DNA of 64,000 nt from Maribacter spongiicola (GTDB taxonomy: Bacteria; Bacteroidota; Bacteroidia; Flavobacteriales; Flavobacteriaceae), in the NCBI RefSeq assembly GCF_004364165.1, contig NZ_SOAY01000013.1:124001-188000 (forward strand). The letters run 5' to 3'. The notes beneath the pieces were generated by a model. That model saw nothing but the letters and a program-made list of their open reading frames with translations. It was not told the DNA's origin and made no database searches. Positions 49,589 through 57,368 of the stretch are shown here, one piece after another; positions within the stretch are counted from its first letter, which is position 1; each line of letters begins with the position of its first letter. The translations under genes were made by a program, and so were the position numbers.

Positions 49589-50656
49589 CTACACGAAGAT
49601 AATTAAGAGACAAACAATTAGTAGAAAAAGAAGAGCCAAAGAAGCATAGAGGTATTGCTTCTCTCTATTCTTAAATATCTGCTCCACTTTATCCTTATCC
49701 TTTTGCCCCCTCAGAATCTCTTCCTTAATGGAATTCTCAGCTTTTAGAAGTCTTTCATCCCTATCTTTGGATACTAAAGCTAAGTCCTTCTCTAGAACTG
49801 TTATCCTTTCGTTTAGAGTTGTACGGTCCTTTATTTGATTTCTATATCTATCCACTATGTTCTGTAGAAATGAGCCGAATGCTGTTGGAGTACCAAATCC
49901 TTTGTCCGCACATTTTTCAAGCAGTGTTACATCTTCCTGGTGCCCAATAGCAGTTACAAATGGCATGGCGCATTCCAATGAAGCTTTACATAAAGCTACG
50001 TCATTGAAGATCTCCAGCCCACTTCCGCCACCTCTCATTACGATAAGCATATCGGATTCTACTTTTGATAAGAGTTGTATCTTTTTACCTATCTCTTGAC
50101 TGTTAGATAGGTTAACCTGGTGCTCGTTTATAGTGTAAAATTCCGAATCAATCAGCTGACCCCTATAATCTTCTCCTACTATAGATGTAGTACCCGTAAT
50201 TATGTTTATAACAGGCTTCTGATCGCTCAAAATCTTATCTAACAGTAGTTGGTCCAAAAATGGAATTGGGCGTTTAAATCGCTCCTGGACAACACTAAAT
50301 TCAGCCTTGGTTATAAATGTAAATTCATCTTTTCTACCCTTTAGCTTTGTAGCCTTAAACTGCAGCTTGATAGTGCCATCATTGAAGTTGTTCGTAGTTT
50401 TATTGAGATGACCTTCAAAAACATAGTATTGTTTAGAGACTAAATCCTCCCTTAACTTTGCAGGTACGACCAGAGTAAATTTACTAAGCTTATTCTCATC
50501 ATGTAGAATATCATAATAGACACCACCGTACTTCTTATTGGTTCCTGGCGAGTAGAAACCTTCTAATTTTATGATTCTCTCCTCTATCGGAGATGTAAAT
50601 GTATTCTTGCAAATTTCTGTTAATGAATCGACAGTAAAATTTAGGTGGTCCTGCAT
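49589..50656 (-). CDS. XseA-type nuclease (exonuclease VII large-subunit-like) with C-terminal membrane anchor
   Basis: In this 355-aa protein, residues ~1-115 form an OB-like fold and ~120-265 carry the XseA catalytic signatures RGGGSGLEIFND (208-219), IGHQED (237-242) and ADKGFGTPTAF (250-260). A long coiled coil (about 270-330) leads to one transmembrane helix (336-355, YLYASLALLFLLIVCLLIIF). It is shorter than chromosomal XseA (about 400-450 aa), lacks the usual C-terminal extension, and has no xseB next to it. Anchoring at the membrane suggests action on DNA at the site of entry; that is inference. The gene runs upstream of the tRNA in the same direction. Confidence 0.8.
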   Translation of the reverse strand: MQDHLNFTVDSLTEICKNTFTSPIEERIIKLEGFYSPGTNKKYGGVYYDILHDENKLSKFTLVVPAKLREDLVSKQYYVFEGHLNKTTNNFNDGTIKLQFKATKLKGRKDEFTFITKAEFSVVQERFKRPIPFLDQLLLDKILSDQKPVINIITGTTSIVGEDYRGQLIDSEFYTINEHQVNLSNSQEIGKKIQLLSKVESDMLIVMRGGGSGLEIFNDVALCKASLECAMPFVTAIGHQEDVTLLEKCADKGFGTPTAFGSFLQNIVDRYRNQIKDRTTLNERITVLEKDLALVSKDRDERLLKAENSIKEEILRGQKDKDKVEQIFKNREKQYLYASLALLFLLIVCLLIIFV

Positions 50657-50785
50657 TGATTTAATTTAAATACCTTGATAAAACGCCATTAAATTATGAT
50701 TATTTCTTAAGCCAGCAAGAACTAGTATTAAGACCATAGAATATTTTTAATCATCCGACGTTTTTAAAAAACAAAAAAATCAGTA

Positions 50786-51064
50786 ATGAAAAAATTATAT
50801 TTCCTTATATTACTATTGATAAGTCTTGATGGTAATTCTCAACATAAAAATAATGATAGCATACCCGCCAAGAAGTATGTACAAGAATTAACTGAGCTTA
50901 CATTTAATTTAGATGGAAAGATTTATCCCGTATATAGAAGTAGAAGGAAAAATAAAGTCTATAAAAATGGTAAAGAAATTCTTAATCATGTAAGCTACTA
51001 TATTATGAGAGTAGATGATGTTACTGGCGAAGAGTATATGCAGCTGTTAGAAATGGAGGATTAA
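50786..51064 (+). CDS. Small exported protein
   Basis: This 92-aa protein has a signal peptide (MKKLYFLILLLISLDGNSQ) and a mature part of about 73 aa with the basic stretch YPVYRSRRKNKVYKNGKEI. The family is not recognised. It stands alone between two reverse-strand genes. Confidence 0.5.
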   Translation: MKKLYFLILLLISLDGNSQHKNNDSIPAKKYVQELTELTFNLDGKIYPVYRSRRKNKVYKNGKEILNHVSYYIMRVDDVTGEEYMQLLEMED

Positions 51065-51126
51065 AATAAATGCCTATTTACAATTAAATAAACCAATACG
51101 TGACGAGACAGTAAAAAGAGATTAAT

Positions 51127-51513
51127 TCATTTCTTAAACCATCCTGAACTAGCATTGCAATTGAAAATATCCTTTACCTCACCATCTTTTTGGTTAATCA
51201 GGTAAGCGAATCTAATTTTCCCATCAGCTCCAAAGAATTCATGGGTTCTGCAGCCGACCTGGCAAGCACCGCAACTCCCGTAACCAACGATCGTTTTATC
51301 CAGACCTATTTTCTTTGCGTGATCGAATTGGGCCTTTAAAAAGCTTAAAAATTCATATTTGTCCTTATTCTCGAAATACTGATCTTCATCTATCAAGCTT
51401 TCGAATATCGAAGCATCTAGCTTCGTACATGATTCGATAAACTTATCCGTAATTAACGTAGCGTTGGAACCTTTCGAATTATGTTCTCTTACCTTCAATT
51501 TTATTAGTTCCAT
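51127..51513 (-). CDS. Hypothetical cysteine-rich-motif protein
   Basis: This 128-aa soluble protein has a conserved-looking motif VGYGSCGACQVGCRTHEFFG (about 78-97), which offers three closely spaced cysteines and a histidine, as in metal or redox sites. A further Cys lies in IFNCNASSGWFKK at the end. The acidic N-terminal half is helical. No family is recognised. Confidence 0.5.
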   Translation of the reverse strand: MELIKLKVREHNSKGSNATLITDKFIESCTKLDASIFESLIDEDQYFENKDKYEFLSFLKAQFDHAKKIGLDKTIVGYGSCGACQVGCRTHEFFGADGKIRFAYLINQKDGEVKDIFNCNASSGWFKK

Positions 51514-51529
51514 TCCATTAAATATTAGT

Positions 51530-52081
51530 TAATAACAGCTGCAATATTGAAGTTTTAAAGCTATAATCAAAGCAGAGTATAAAATATTAGATCATATGCT
51601 GTTAAATTAGATTAACAGATATTTAATGGTGGACCAAAATATGATTTTGTCTCTCATACACTTTCTCAAGCTTACCTTTAAAGCGTATTTTTAAAGCTTT
51701 AAATCACTCTTAAACAAGGTGTTGAAATGACCCCATGCGCGCGTATTGTAAAATTGTAATAAAACCAATAATCTAGAGTCATTGGCACAAATTGGTATGC
51801 AATCCTAATACGATAATACTCTGCAAACCCCTAAAAATATTTTAAGTAATCATTAATTAGATTGTGAAGTTTAAGTTTCTGATTTAAAAGACCAATGAAG
51901 ATTATAATAACTCCATATAAATGTTAAAATTGATGTGAAGAAAATGTTAAAAACATAGACTTAATTTAACTAGTTTAGGACTGAATAATCTAATTTACTC
52001 TAGTTCAATAATTTATATTTTTTTACTAATTTAGTTAAATTAACGACTGTTAATCAATTAGTTACATTTATTTTCTAATCC
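51530..52081. other. AT-rich non-coding region upstream of the primase-like gene
   Basis: More than 500 bases without a gene, strongly AT-rich toward the right (51880-52080), with one GC spot (ccatgcgcgcgtattg at about 51734). This suits an origin or control region next to a replication protein. I see no iterons or clear large palindrome. Confidence 0.3.
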
Positions 52082-52089
52082 TATCTTTG
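52082..52089 (+). promoter_or_regulatory. -7 box for the primase-like gene
   Basis: TATCTTTG matches TAnnTTTG perfectly and would start a transcript about 140 bases before the ATG. The -33 region has no clear TTTG. Confidence 0.45.
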
Positions 52090-52095
52090 CTGTGC

Positions 52096-52235
52096 GACGC
52101 CAAATAAATAGGCCTAGCAAACTAAAACCAAAAATCTGTAAACCTGTATCTACAGAGTCACTCAAAGTGAGTGTACCAACCTAGCGATAAACACGCAAAA
52201 GGTGGTCCAACGATACGCCTAATAAGGAAAATAAA
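52096..52235 (+). promoter_or_regulatory. Structured 5' leader of the primase-like gene
   Basis: The leader holds ctgta...tacag (52136-52157) and the hairpin tcact-caa-agtga (about 52158-52170), and is less AT-rich than the DNA before it. Most genes here have short leaders, so this one may regulate translation of the replication protein. Confidence 0.3.
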
Positions 52236-53429
52236 ATGTTTAATCGCTACAAATGTATTACCAGTTCCAATAATGTACTAGGGTCCTTAACACCCGATCA
52301 ATTTCTCTCTAAAATTAAAAGCGGTGATGAGCACCTGGAAAAAATTCTTAAAGCTCGTCAAGTGTATCGGACCGATAGCTCGGAATACAATAACATAAAG
52401 GTTACCCAGCTGCCCTGTTATACGTTAAACTTCACTTTTGAAGGAGTAAGAAACAACTGTTCCATAATTGCTAGTACAGGTCATATCTATATAGATTTAG
52501 ATAATCAAAGGGAGATAGACTTACAACACCCATTAATCTATGCTTCATGGATGTCCTTATCAGATAATGGAAGAGGTATCCTGGTGAAAGTTGATAATGT
52601 CAATCCAGAGAACTTTAAGGATGTCTATTCAGATATCTCCAAGCAATTAGGCATTAAAGCTGATAAGAGAGCTTGTAAGCCCACCCAACCTAATGTATTA
52701 TCCTACGACCCACAAGTATATACCAATCAAAACTCACTCACATACAAAGCTATTGATAAAGAAGAAATACCCCATTACAATACTATTAATAAAGAGATAG
52801 ATACTATAGGGACTGTAGTGGGTACTAATTTTGGAAATATACGATTTGATAACCTCGATGAGTTAATCGAAAATATAGAATTTAACGGTGATGTACTCTA
52901 CGATTACAGAACTAAAGTGAAGTATGCCTCAGTGTTTATAAAAACTAGCAGGATAAATAGAGGTGAACGTAATGACACAATATGTGGTTATGCATATCAA
53001 TTAAGAGCTTTGAACCTTGGAATAAAATATCAAGATTTATATAACGTACTAAAGGATATTAACTCCAAATATTGCCATCCCCCGCTACCATTGTATAAAA
53101 TCCATAGCATAACAAAAGGAGTTATGAATGTGGTAGATATCAAACCTAAATTAAATAAAGAAAGAAGGTTTGTTTATAATCCCGACTATGATTTAACCCC
53201 AACTGAAAAGCGACAATTAAATATAAAGGTGTTAAGTAAAGACAGAGAAAAAGATTCAAAACGGAAAATTGAAAAAACTATAGATGATTGGGATTTTGAG
53301 AAGGAAGGGAAGATCACCCAAAAAGGTTTAGCGAAGATTAGCGGAAAGAATATAAAGACAATCCAGAAATATTATCATTTGTTCAAGTCACATATTCAAA
53401 TATTGAATCTAGAGTTTAAGAATGGCTAA
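52236..53429 (+). CDS. BT4734/VirE-N-like and PriCT-1 primase-type protein
   Basis: In this 397-aa protein, the N-terminal ~150 residues (GHIYIDLDNQREIDLQHPLIYASWMSLSDNGRGILVKVDN) match the BT4734-like / VirE N-terminal domain of Bacteroidota mobile elements. It is an archaeo-eukaryotic-primase-like fold with the acidic IDLD as probable metal site. About residues 230-300 look like a primase C-terminal (PriCT-1) helix bundle (TSRINRGERNDTICGYAYQLRALNLG). The C-terminus is a basic linker plus an HTH (KGLAKISGKNIKTIQKYYHLF). It probably primes replication of the excised island. No helicase accompanies it. Confidence 0.75.
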   Translation: MFNRYKCITSSNNVLGSLTPDQFLSKIKSGDEHLEKILKARQVYRTDSSEYNNIKVTQLPCYTLNFTFEGVRNNCSIIASTGHIYIDLDNQREIDLQHPLIYASWMSLSDNGRGILVKVDNVNPENFKDVYSDISKQLGIKADKRACKPTQPNVLSYDPQVYTNQNSLTYKAIDKEEIPHYNTINKEIDTIGTVVGTNFGNIRFDNLDELIENIEFNGDVLYDYRTKVKYASVFIKTSRINRGERNDTICGYAYQLRALNLGIKYQDLYNVLKDINSKYCHPPLPLYKIHSITKGVMNVVDIKPKLNKERRFVYNPDYDLTPTEKRQLNIKVLSKDREKDSKRKIEKTIDDWDFEKEGKITQKGLAKISGKNIKTIQKYYHLFKSHIQILNLEFKNG

Positions 53430-53535
53430 ACTAATTGACCAATAGAAGTAAAATGTTAGTAAATATAAATCACGATAAATATTTATAACCTGAATCGTTA
53501 CTAACTTTACTGAGGACCTTCTTTAAGCTTAAATT

Positions 53536-53865
53536 ATGACCCACAACAACCTCAATGTCTCAATGATGCTCATGCATGCCATACACGGTAACGGCAAGTT
53601 AATAATAAGAGCAAATGGGAACATAGCGGAAGTAAGTTCTGGGGTATATACCGTGAACGGTCAGGAGAGAATCAGAAAGTCCAGTAACACCTACAAGAAC
53701 CAGAATAGGATACATAAGCTTATGATCGGTCTAATGCATAAGTACGGCTCGTTCGAGTACGAGGGCAAACAATATCTATTGAAGGGAATGGACCATTGGC
53801 AAAGTGATGGAACTTATAAGCTAGTAGCTAATGAAGAGTTAAAGCGGTCAATTAAGTGGGGCTAA
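53536..53865 (+). CDS. Hypothetical small basic protein
   Basis: This 109-aa protein is basic and beta-rich, with GKLIIRANGNIAEVSSGVYTVNGQERIRKSSNTYKNQNRI. It follows the primase-like gene in the same direction after 106 bases, with a small AT hairpin in between. Higher GC than the surrounding cargo suggests it belongs with the replication module. The family is not recognised. Confidence 0.5.
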   Translation: MTHNNLNVSMMLMHAIHGNGKLIIRANGNIAEVSSGVYTVNGQERIRKSSNTYKNQNRIHKLMIGLMHKYGSFEYEGKQYLLKGMDHWQSDGTYKLVANEELKRSIKWG

Positions 53866-54044
53866 ACACCAAAACTCAATTTAAGCCGATCTAATGAATG
53901 ATCTAATTGTGCAAATATAGATTTACTGCCGCAGCAGTGATCATCCATCTTACGTAGCCTAAAACACCTGCAACTACCCAAAACTACTTCTGACTTGATA
54001 TAACATGACTACATAAGCTTATGTAATCCTAATAGAGGAAAATA

Positions 54045-54326
54045 CTAATCTTCTGCCAGACCTTCTTCAATAGCGGTAAATCCTCCATTCTCTAAAAAGG
54101 TAGCTGTCAATTCTGTTCGGTCAAAAAATATATCGCCATTAAAAGAATGAATGTTTAATATATAAGGTTCATACCTATAGATTTCCAATCCAAGGTTTAA
54201 AAAATCATCAACATATAAGGTAGGCTTACCCAACGCTATATAAAAACGAATATGTTCACAATTTCTATTCCTAAGAAGAAACCTTAAAACCTTATCCTTT
54301 AATTTTGCTCTTTCCAGTCTATCCAT
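54045..54326 (-). CDS. Hypothetical protein in a two-gene operon
   Basis: This protein has 93 aa from ATG 54326 (MDRLERAKLKDKVLRFLLRN); the frame is open further upstream inside the preceding gene, but this ATG follows that gene's stop by one base. The C-terminal half (EIYRYEPYILNIHSFNGDIFFDR, FLENGGFTAIEEG) is mixed alpha/beta. It is coupled to the 80-aa paralogue upstream. No family is recognised. Confidence 0.55.
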   Translation of the reverse strand: MDRLERAKLKDKVLRFLLRNRNCEHIRFYIALGKPTLYVDDFLNLGLEIYRYEPYILNIHSFNGDIFFDRTELTATFLENGGFTAIEEGLAED

Positions 54327-54327
54327 T

Positions 54328-54570
54328 TTAAAGCTTATTAATATTAATATTGCCTGCGTACCTATCCAATGTCTCACCAGTTTTAAAGTGCCCCTTAGCA
54401 ATGATCTTATTAGTCTTGATATCTATTTCAACTTCGACAAAGAAATCATACAGAGCGTATAGGGAGAACTTTTCTTTAGGACCAATGTGATGAGTCAAGA
54501 AAGTACCGTTCTGCCAAAGGTCGTTCCACTGCTCTTCCTCTGTTAACATCATATATTCGTATAGACCCAT
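54328..54570 (-). CDS. Hypothetical protein, paralogue of the 47709-47951 product
   Basis: This 80-aa protein is clearly homologous to the 80-aa protein at 47709: the core YALYDFFVEVEIDIKTNKII and GETLDRYAG correspond. Here it is coupled to a second gene one base downstream, unlike the other copy. It carries no domain I can name. Confidence 0.6.
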   Translation of the reverse strand: MGLYEYMMLTEEEQWNDLWQNGTFLTHHIGPKEKFSLYALYDFFVEVEIDIKTNKIIAKGHFKTGETLDRYAGNININKL

Positions 54571-54722
54571 CCTATAAAAATACGGTTTAATGCAAGAACG
54601 TAATTATTAATTTTGGAGATGAAGACAAACTAAAAATTTGGCAGACCATACTGTAAATGTTTAGTATCCAGCTAATATTTTACCAATGCCCAAACTTACT
54701 ATATATACTAGGATTGATTGAC

Positions 54723-54761
54723 TCAGCTTAAATAAAAAATCTCTTATCTTAGTTCCATATA
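54723..54761 (+). promoter_or_regulatory. Shared upstream block (copy 1) with -7-like TATCTTAG
   Basis: These 39 bases match 57294-57332 at 35 positions, including an identical last 18 (ttatcttagttccatata). TATCTTAG differs from TAnnTTTG at one base. Both copies lie upstream of accessory genes, so this looks like a promoter that travels with each cassette. Confidence 0.5.
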
Positions 54762-54797
54762 AAAAAGAAATAAACGTACCTAGGTACAATTAGCCAA

Positions 54798-55631
54798 TTG
54801 TTGCCAGTAATTTTGAAACTTACCATATGGAATTAACACTAACAGATTTTTTTTTCAATATTCCTATTTACTCACCTATCATAATAAATGAGGATAGTAA
54901 ACTGACGTTCAAACAAATTATTGACAAAACTGTATCTGTTGACTTTCACGGATATAATCCATTTGCAAAAATAGAATCTACATTTAGAGTAGTTACCGAT
55001 TTGGTTCCTAATTCTTCTAGTTCTTTTGACTTAAGTGGAGGTTTTGGAACAGTACAAATAATGTGTAAACGTACTGATATGATTTTTTGGTATTATATTT
55101 TATGGGATCCACAAACTAAAGAGATAACTAAAGTTGGACAATATCCATCAGTTGCCGACTTTCATATTTCTGAGGTCAAACAATACAATAAATTACTCTC
55201 AAATGAAAAAATGAGAGAATTCACTAAAGCAATTGGTCTTGCTGCTAATGGTGTTGGAATAGGTTCTTTTGTATACTTGAGACGAATTTTTGAAAACTTG
55301 ATTCAAGAGGCTTATGAGATTGCTTTGTCAGAGTCGAAAATTGACAGTAGTATATTTCAATCTGCTAGAATGGATGATAAAATCAAGCTATTAAAAGAAT
55401 ACCTGCCTAACTTTTTGGTTGAAAACAAATCAATGTATTCAATCTTAAGTTTGGGAATTCACGAATTAGATGAAAAAACTTGTCTTGCAAATTTTGATAC
55501 CTTACGAGTAGGAATTGAGATAATTTTAGATGAGAAATTAGATGAGTATCGAAAGAAAGAAAAAATAGAGAACGCAAAAAAAAAGCTAGCTAGTCTAAAA
55601 AATACTGTGAAAAAATAACTACTGGCAACAA
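54798..55631. repeat. 12-bp perfect inverted repeats flanking one accessory gene
   Basis: TTGTTGCCAGTA at 54798-54809 and its exact reverse complement TACTGGCAACAA at 55620-55631 bracket the gene at 54827-55618, the second beginning 2 bases after its stop. A similar but shorter pair (8 bp) brackets the gene at 57369-58655. Confidence 0.6.
54827..55618 (+). CDS. Hypothetical accessory protein (possible effector)
   Basis: In this 263-aa soluble protein, the N-terminal half is beta-rich (FRVVTDLVPNSSSSFDLSGGFGTVQIMCKRTDMIFWYYILWD). The C-terminal half is helical, with YLRRIFENLIQEAYEIAL, RMDDKIKLLKEYLP and LSLGIHELDEKTC, reminiscent of DUF4145/HEPN-like bundles often seen in defence contexts. 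I do not see a firm HEPN RxxxxH motif. It ends with a basic coiled tail (KKEKIENAKKKLASLKNTVKK). It is framed by inverted repeats and carries its own promoter block, so it probably moves as a unit. Confidence 0.55.
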   Translation: MELTLTDFFFNIPIYSPIIINEDSKLTFKQIIDKTVSVDFHGYNPFAKIESTFRVVTDLVPNSSSSFDLSGGFGTVQIMCKRTDMIFWYYILWDPQTKEITKVGQYPSVADFHISEVKQYNKLLSNEKMREFTKAIGLAANGVGIGSFVYLRRIFENLIQEAYEIALSESKIDSSIFQSARMDDKIKLLKEYLPNFLVENKSMYSILSLGIHELDEKTCLANFDTLRVGIEIILDEKLDEYRKKEKIENAKKKLASLKNTVKK

Positions 55632-55717
55632 AGAACTGAGGTAAAAAACAAACAAATTCTTCTTTAATCTGAGACAATATTATTCTAGGCTCATAGATAC
55701 AAAAGTCTATTCTTATA

Positions 55718-55800
55718 CCCCCCCTGAACCGTCCCTCAACAACCCTGGGGGCGATAATCTAATTTTCACCTACCCCCCCCCTTTAAAATCTGGGGAGGAA
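55718..55800. repeat. Cluster of homopolymeric C and G tracts
   Basis: Seven Cs at 55718-55724, five Gs near 55747 and nine Cs at 55773-55781, with ggggagg at about 55792, lie in a non-coding gap of AT-rich DNA. Such tracts vary in length by slippage. They are upstream of no forward gene and just past the end of the reverse resolvase gene. Confidence 0.5.
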
Positions 55801-55845
55801 AATATCAAGAACGGATTAGAATAAAAGATATCAAAAAAAGAAGGT

Positions 55846-56439
55846 TTATATAGAAACCTTTTGAAGGCAATCTTTTACTTTCTGGACCGTTCCCAAGGAT
55901 ACATCACAAAGCTTAGCTGTATTTCTTAAGCTTTGCCCTTCCTTAAGACGCCTAATGACATTTGGATACTTTGCCAGGACTTCTTCTTTGGATTCTACAG
56001 AACCTCTAACACGTCCCTTGTAAAGCCCCTTTGCCTTAGCTATCTCTATACCTTCCCGTTGACGTTCAAGCATGGTATTACGTTCCATCTCCGCTATGTT
56101 TGCCAGGACCGAAATGATAAGCTTAAATGCTGGGTTCGGTTTGCCATCAACAAGAGATTCTATCCCAAGGTTTTCTACCTTAAGCTTTATACCGTTATCA
56201 TCGAAGTGCTGCAATGTCGTTAGTATATCTATTAGGTTTCTCCCCAGGCGATCTATTGCATGTACTGTAATGTATTTTACTTCCTTATCATTAAGTAGCT
56301 TAATACCTTCTGGGCGTTCCTTGAAGGGCACAGAGCCACTAATAATATCAATGAAAAGCTTTTCATCTGGATGCTGTTTTATAAGCTGTCGTTCAAGCTT
56401 CTGATCTGGTGTACTTATTCTTATATATCTTGCTTTCAT
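55846..56439 (-). CDS. Small serine recombinase (resolvase/invertase type)
   Basis: This 197-aa protein has an N-terminal catalytic domain with YIRISTPDQKLERQ (catalytic Ser about residue 9), DRLGRNLIDIL and the long E helix (ISVLANIAEMERNTMLERQREGIEIAKAKGLYKGR). A C-terminal HTH follows (EGQSLRNTAKLCDVSLGTVQKVK). Unlike the large recombinase at the right end, it fits dimer resolution or inversion during maintenance of the circular form. It lies 35 bases after ardA, same direction. Confidence 0.9.
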   Translation of the reverse strand: MKARYIRISTPDQKLERQLIKQHPDEKLFIDIISGSVPFKERPEGIKLLNDKEVKYITVHAIDRLGRNLIDILTTLQHFDDNGIKLKVENLGIESLVDGKPNPAFKLIISVLANIAEMERNTMLERQREGIEIAKAKGLYKGRVRGSVESKEEVLAKYPNVIRRLKEGQSLRNTAKLCDVSLGTVQKVKDCLQKVSI

Positions 56440-56474
56440 AGGAGATGGTAAAGCCCTCCGTAGAGGGCGTAGCT

Positions 56475-56999
56475 TTATAGGTTTCTGAAATAGTGGTTGT
56501 TACTGGCTGAATAATCATACATGATATCCCTGGCGGTCCTTTCCCAATCAATATGGATGCAACCAGGAAGATTCTTTGGTAAATCACCACAGCCTTCTAG
56601 AAGCTCCTGTACAAAGTCTTCATCACTGGAGTACTCACCAGAATAAGCTTCTTCCACTTTAGCGATAATATCTTCTATAGCTTCATCATTATAACCATAG
56701 CCAACCAGGTAAGCTTCCAAAACTTCCTCATCGTAATTAGAATCCTCAATAGCTTGAAGTATCTCAAATATGTCGTTTGAAATATACCCCTCAGAGATTA
56801 GGTCCAAAGACTTAATCAAATCTGATACCTCATAGTCCTGGAACATAAATTCTGGGTCCTCTTCATCTTTGTGAAGCTCCCTAATGTCTTTGTAGAATTC
56901 CTCCAGGTCGGAGTAGTTAGATAGATTGATCCATTTTCCAAATAGACTTCCTTCGTTGTACTTTTGGTAAGTACCAACATAAACACTTAAATTCGTCAT
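56475..56999 (-). CDS. ardA: ArdA antirestriction protein
   Basis: This 174-aa strongly acidic protein has the ArdA opening VYVGTYQKYNEGSLFGKWINLSNYSDLEEFYKDI and HKDEEDPEFMFQDYE, the anti-restriction region EDIIAKVEEAYSGEYSSDEDF, and the typical end WERTARDIMYDYSASNNHYF. ArdA mimics bent DNA and blocks type I restriction enzymes when an element enters a new host. Its presence implies that the island travels as incoming DNA. Confidence 0.92.
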   Translation of the reverse strand: MTNLSVYVGTYQKYNEGSLFGKWINLSNYSDLEEFYKDIRELHKDEEDPEFMFQDYEVSDLIKSLDLISEGYISNDIFEILQAIEDSNYDEEVLEAYLVGYGYNDEAIEDIIAKVEEAYSGEYSSDEDFVQELLEGCGDLPKNLPGCIHIDWERTARDIMYDYSASNNHYFRNL

Positions 57000-57037
57000 G
57001 TCAAGATTTTTAATTTGCGTTAAACGTTTTGATTTTT

Positions 57038-57072
57038 AAGCCTTGTGGAGTTCCATTCCGCAGGGCTTTTTT
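57038..57072 (+). terminator. Intrinsic terminator facing the plus strand, 38 bases upstream of ardA
   Basis: aagccttg (57038-57045) pairs with cagggctt (57061-57068, one G-U) and is followed by a T-run to 57072. No forward gene ends here, so it may end a short RNA antisense to the ardA leader, or be left over from rearrangement. Confidence 0.5.
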
Positions 57073-57142
57073 ATTGTCTCAATTAAAGATCCGACAATTA
57101 GTAATGTGATCCTAATTTAGGGTGGGTGTATTTAGTACATTT

Positions 57143-57173
57143 CGATCAACTACAAAATGCAACGATCAACTAC
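57143..57173 (+). repeat. Iteron-like direct repeats
   Basis: cgatcaactac occurs at 57143-57153 and again at 57163-57173, a period of 20 bases (about two helical turns), so the copies lie on the same face of the DNA. It sits in the 369-base gap between ardA and the DUF4238 gene; the rest of the gap has a TATTTTTG box at 57204-57211 and the cassette block at 57294. Confidence 0.45.
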
Positions 57174-57293
57174 TTAAAAGTGTATCACGATAAGGGCTTG
57201 GTCTATTTTTGGTAAATGTCTGCAAACGGATATTTCACGAAAAACATTAGACCTCTGTTTCTAAACGGAAGGTATTTAAGAGGATTCGTTAAT

Positions 57294-57332
57294 TCAGCTT
57301 ATCTAAATAATCTTTTATCTTAGTTCCATATA
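57294..57332 (+). promoter_or_regulatory. Shared upstream block (copy 2)
   Basis: This is the second copy of the 39-base block at 54723-54761 (35 matches). It lies 37 bases before the start of the DUF4238 gene and is followed by the cacatt-free spacer and ttggcaac (57354-57361). Confidence 0.5.
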
Positions 57333-57368
57333 TAATAAATATATATTCTTACGTTGGCAACAAGTTAA

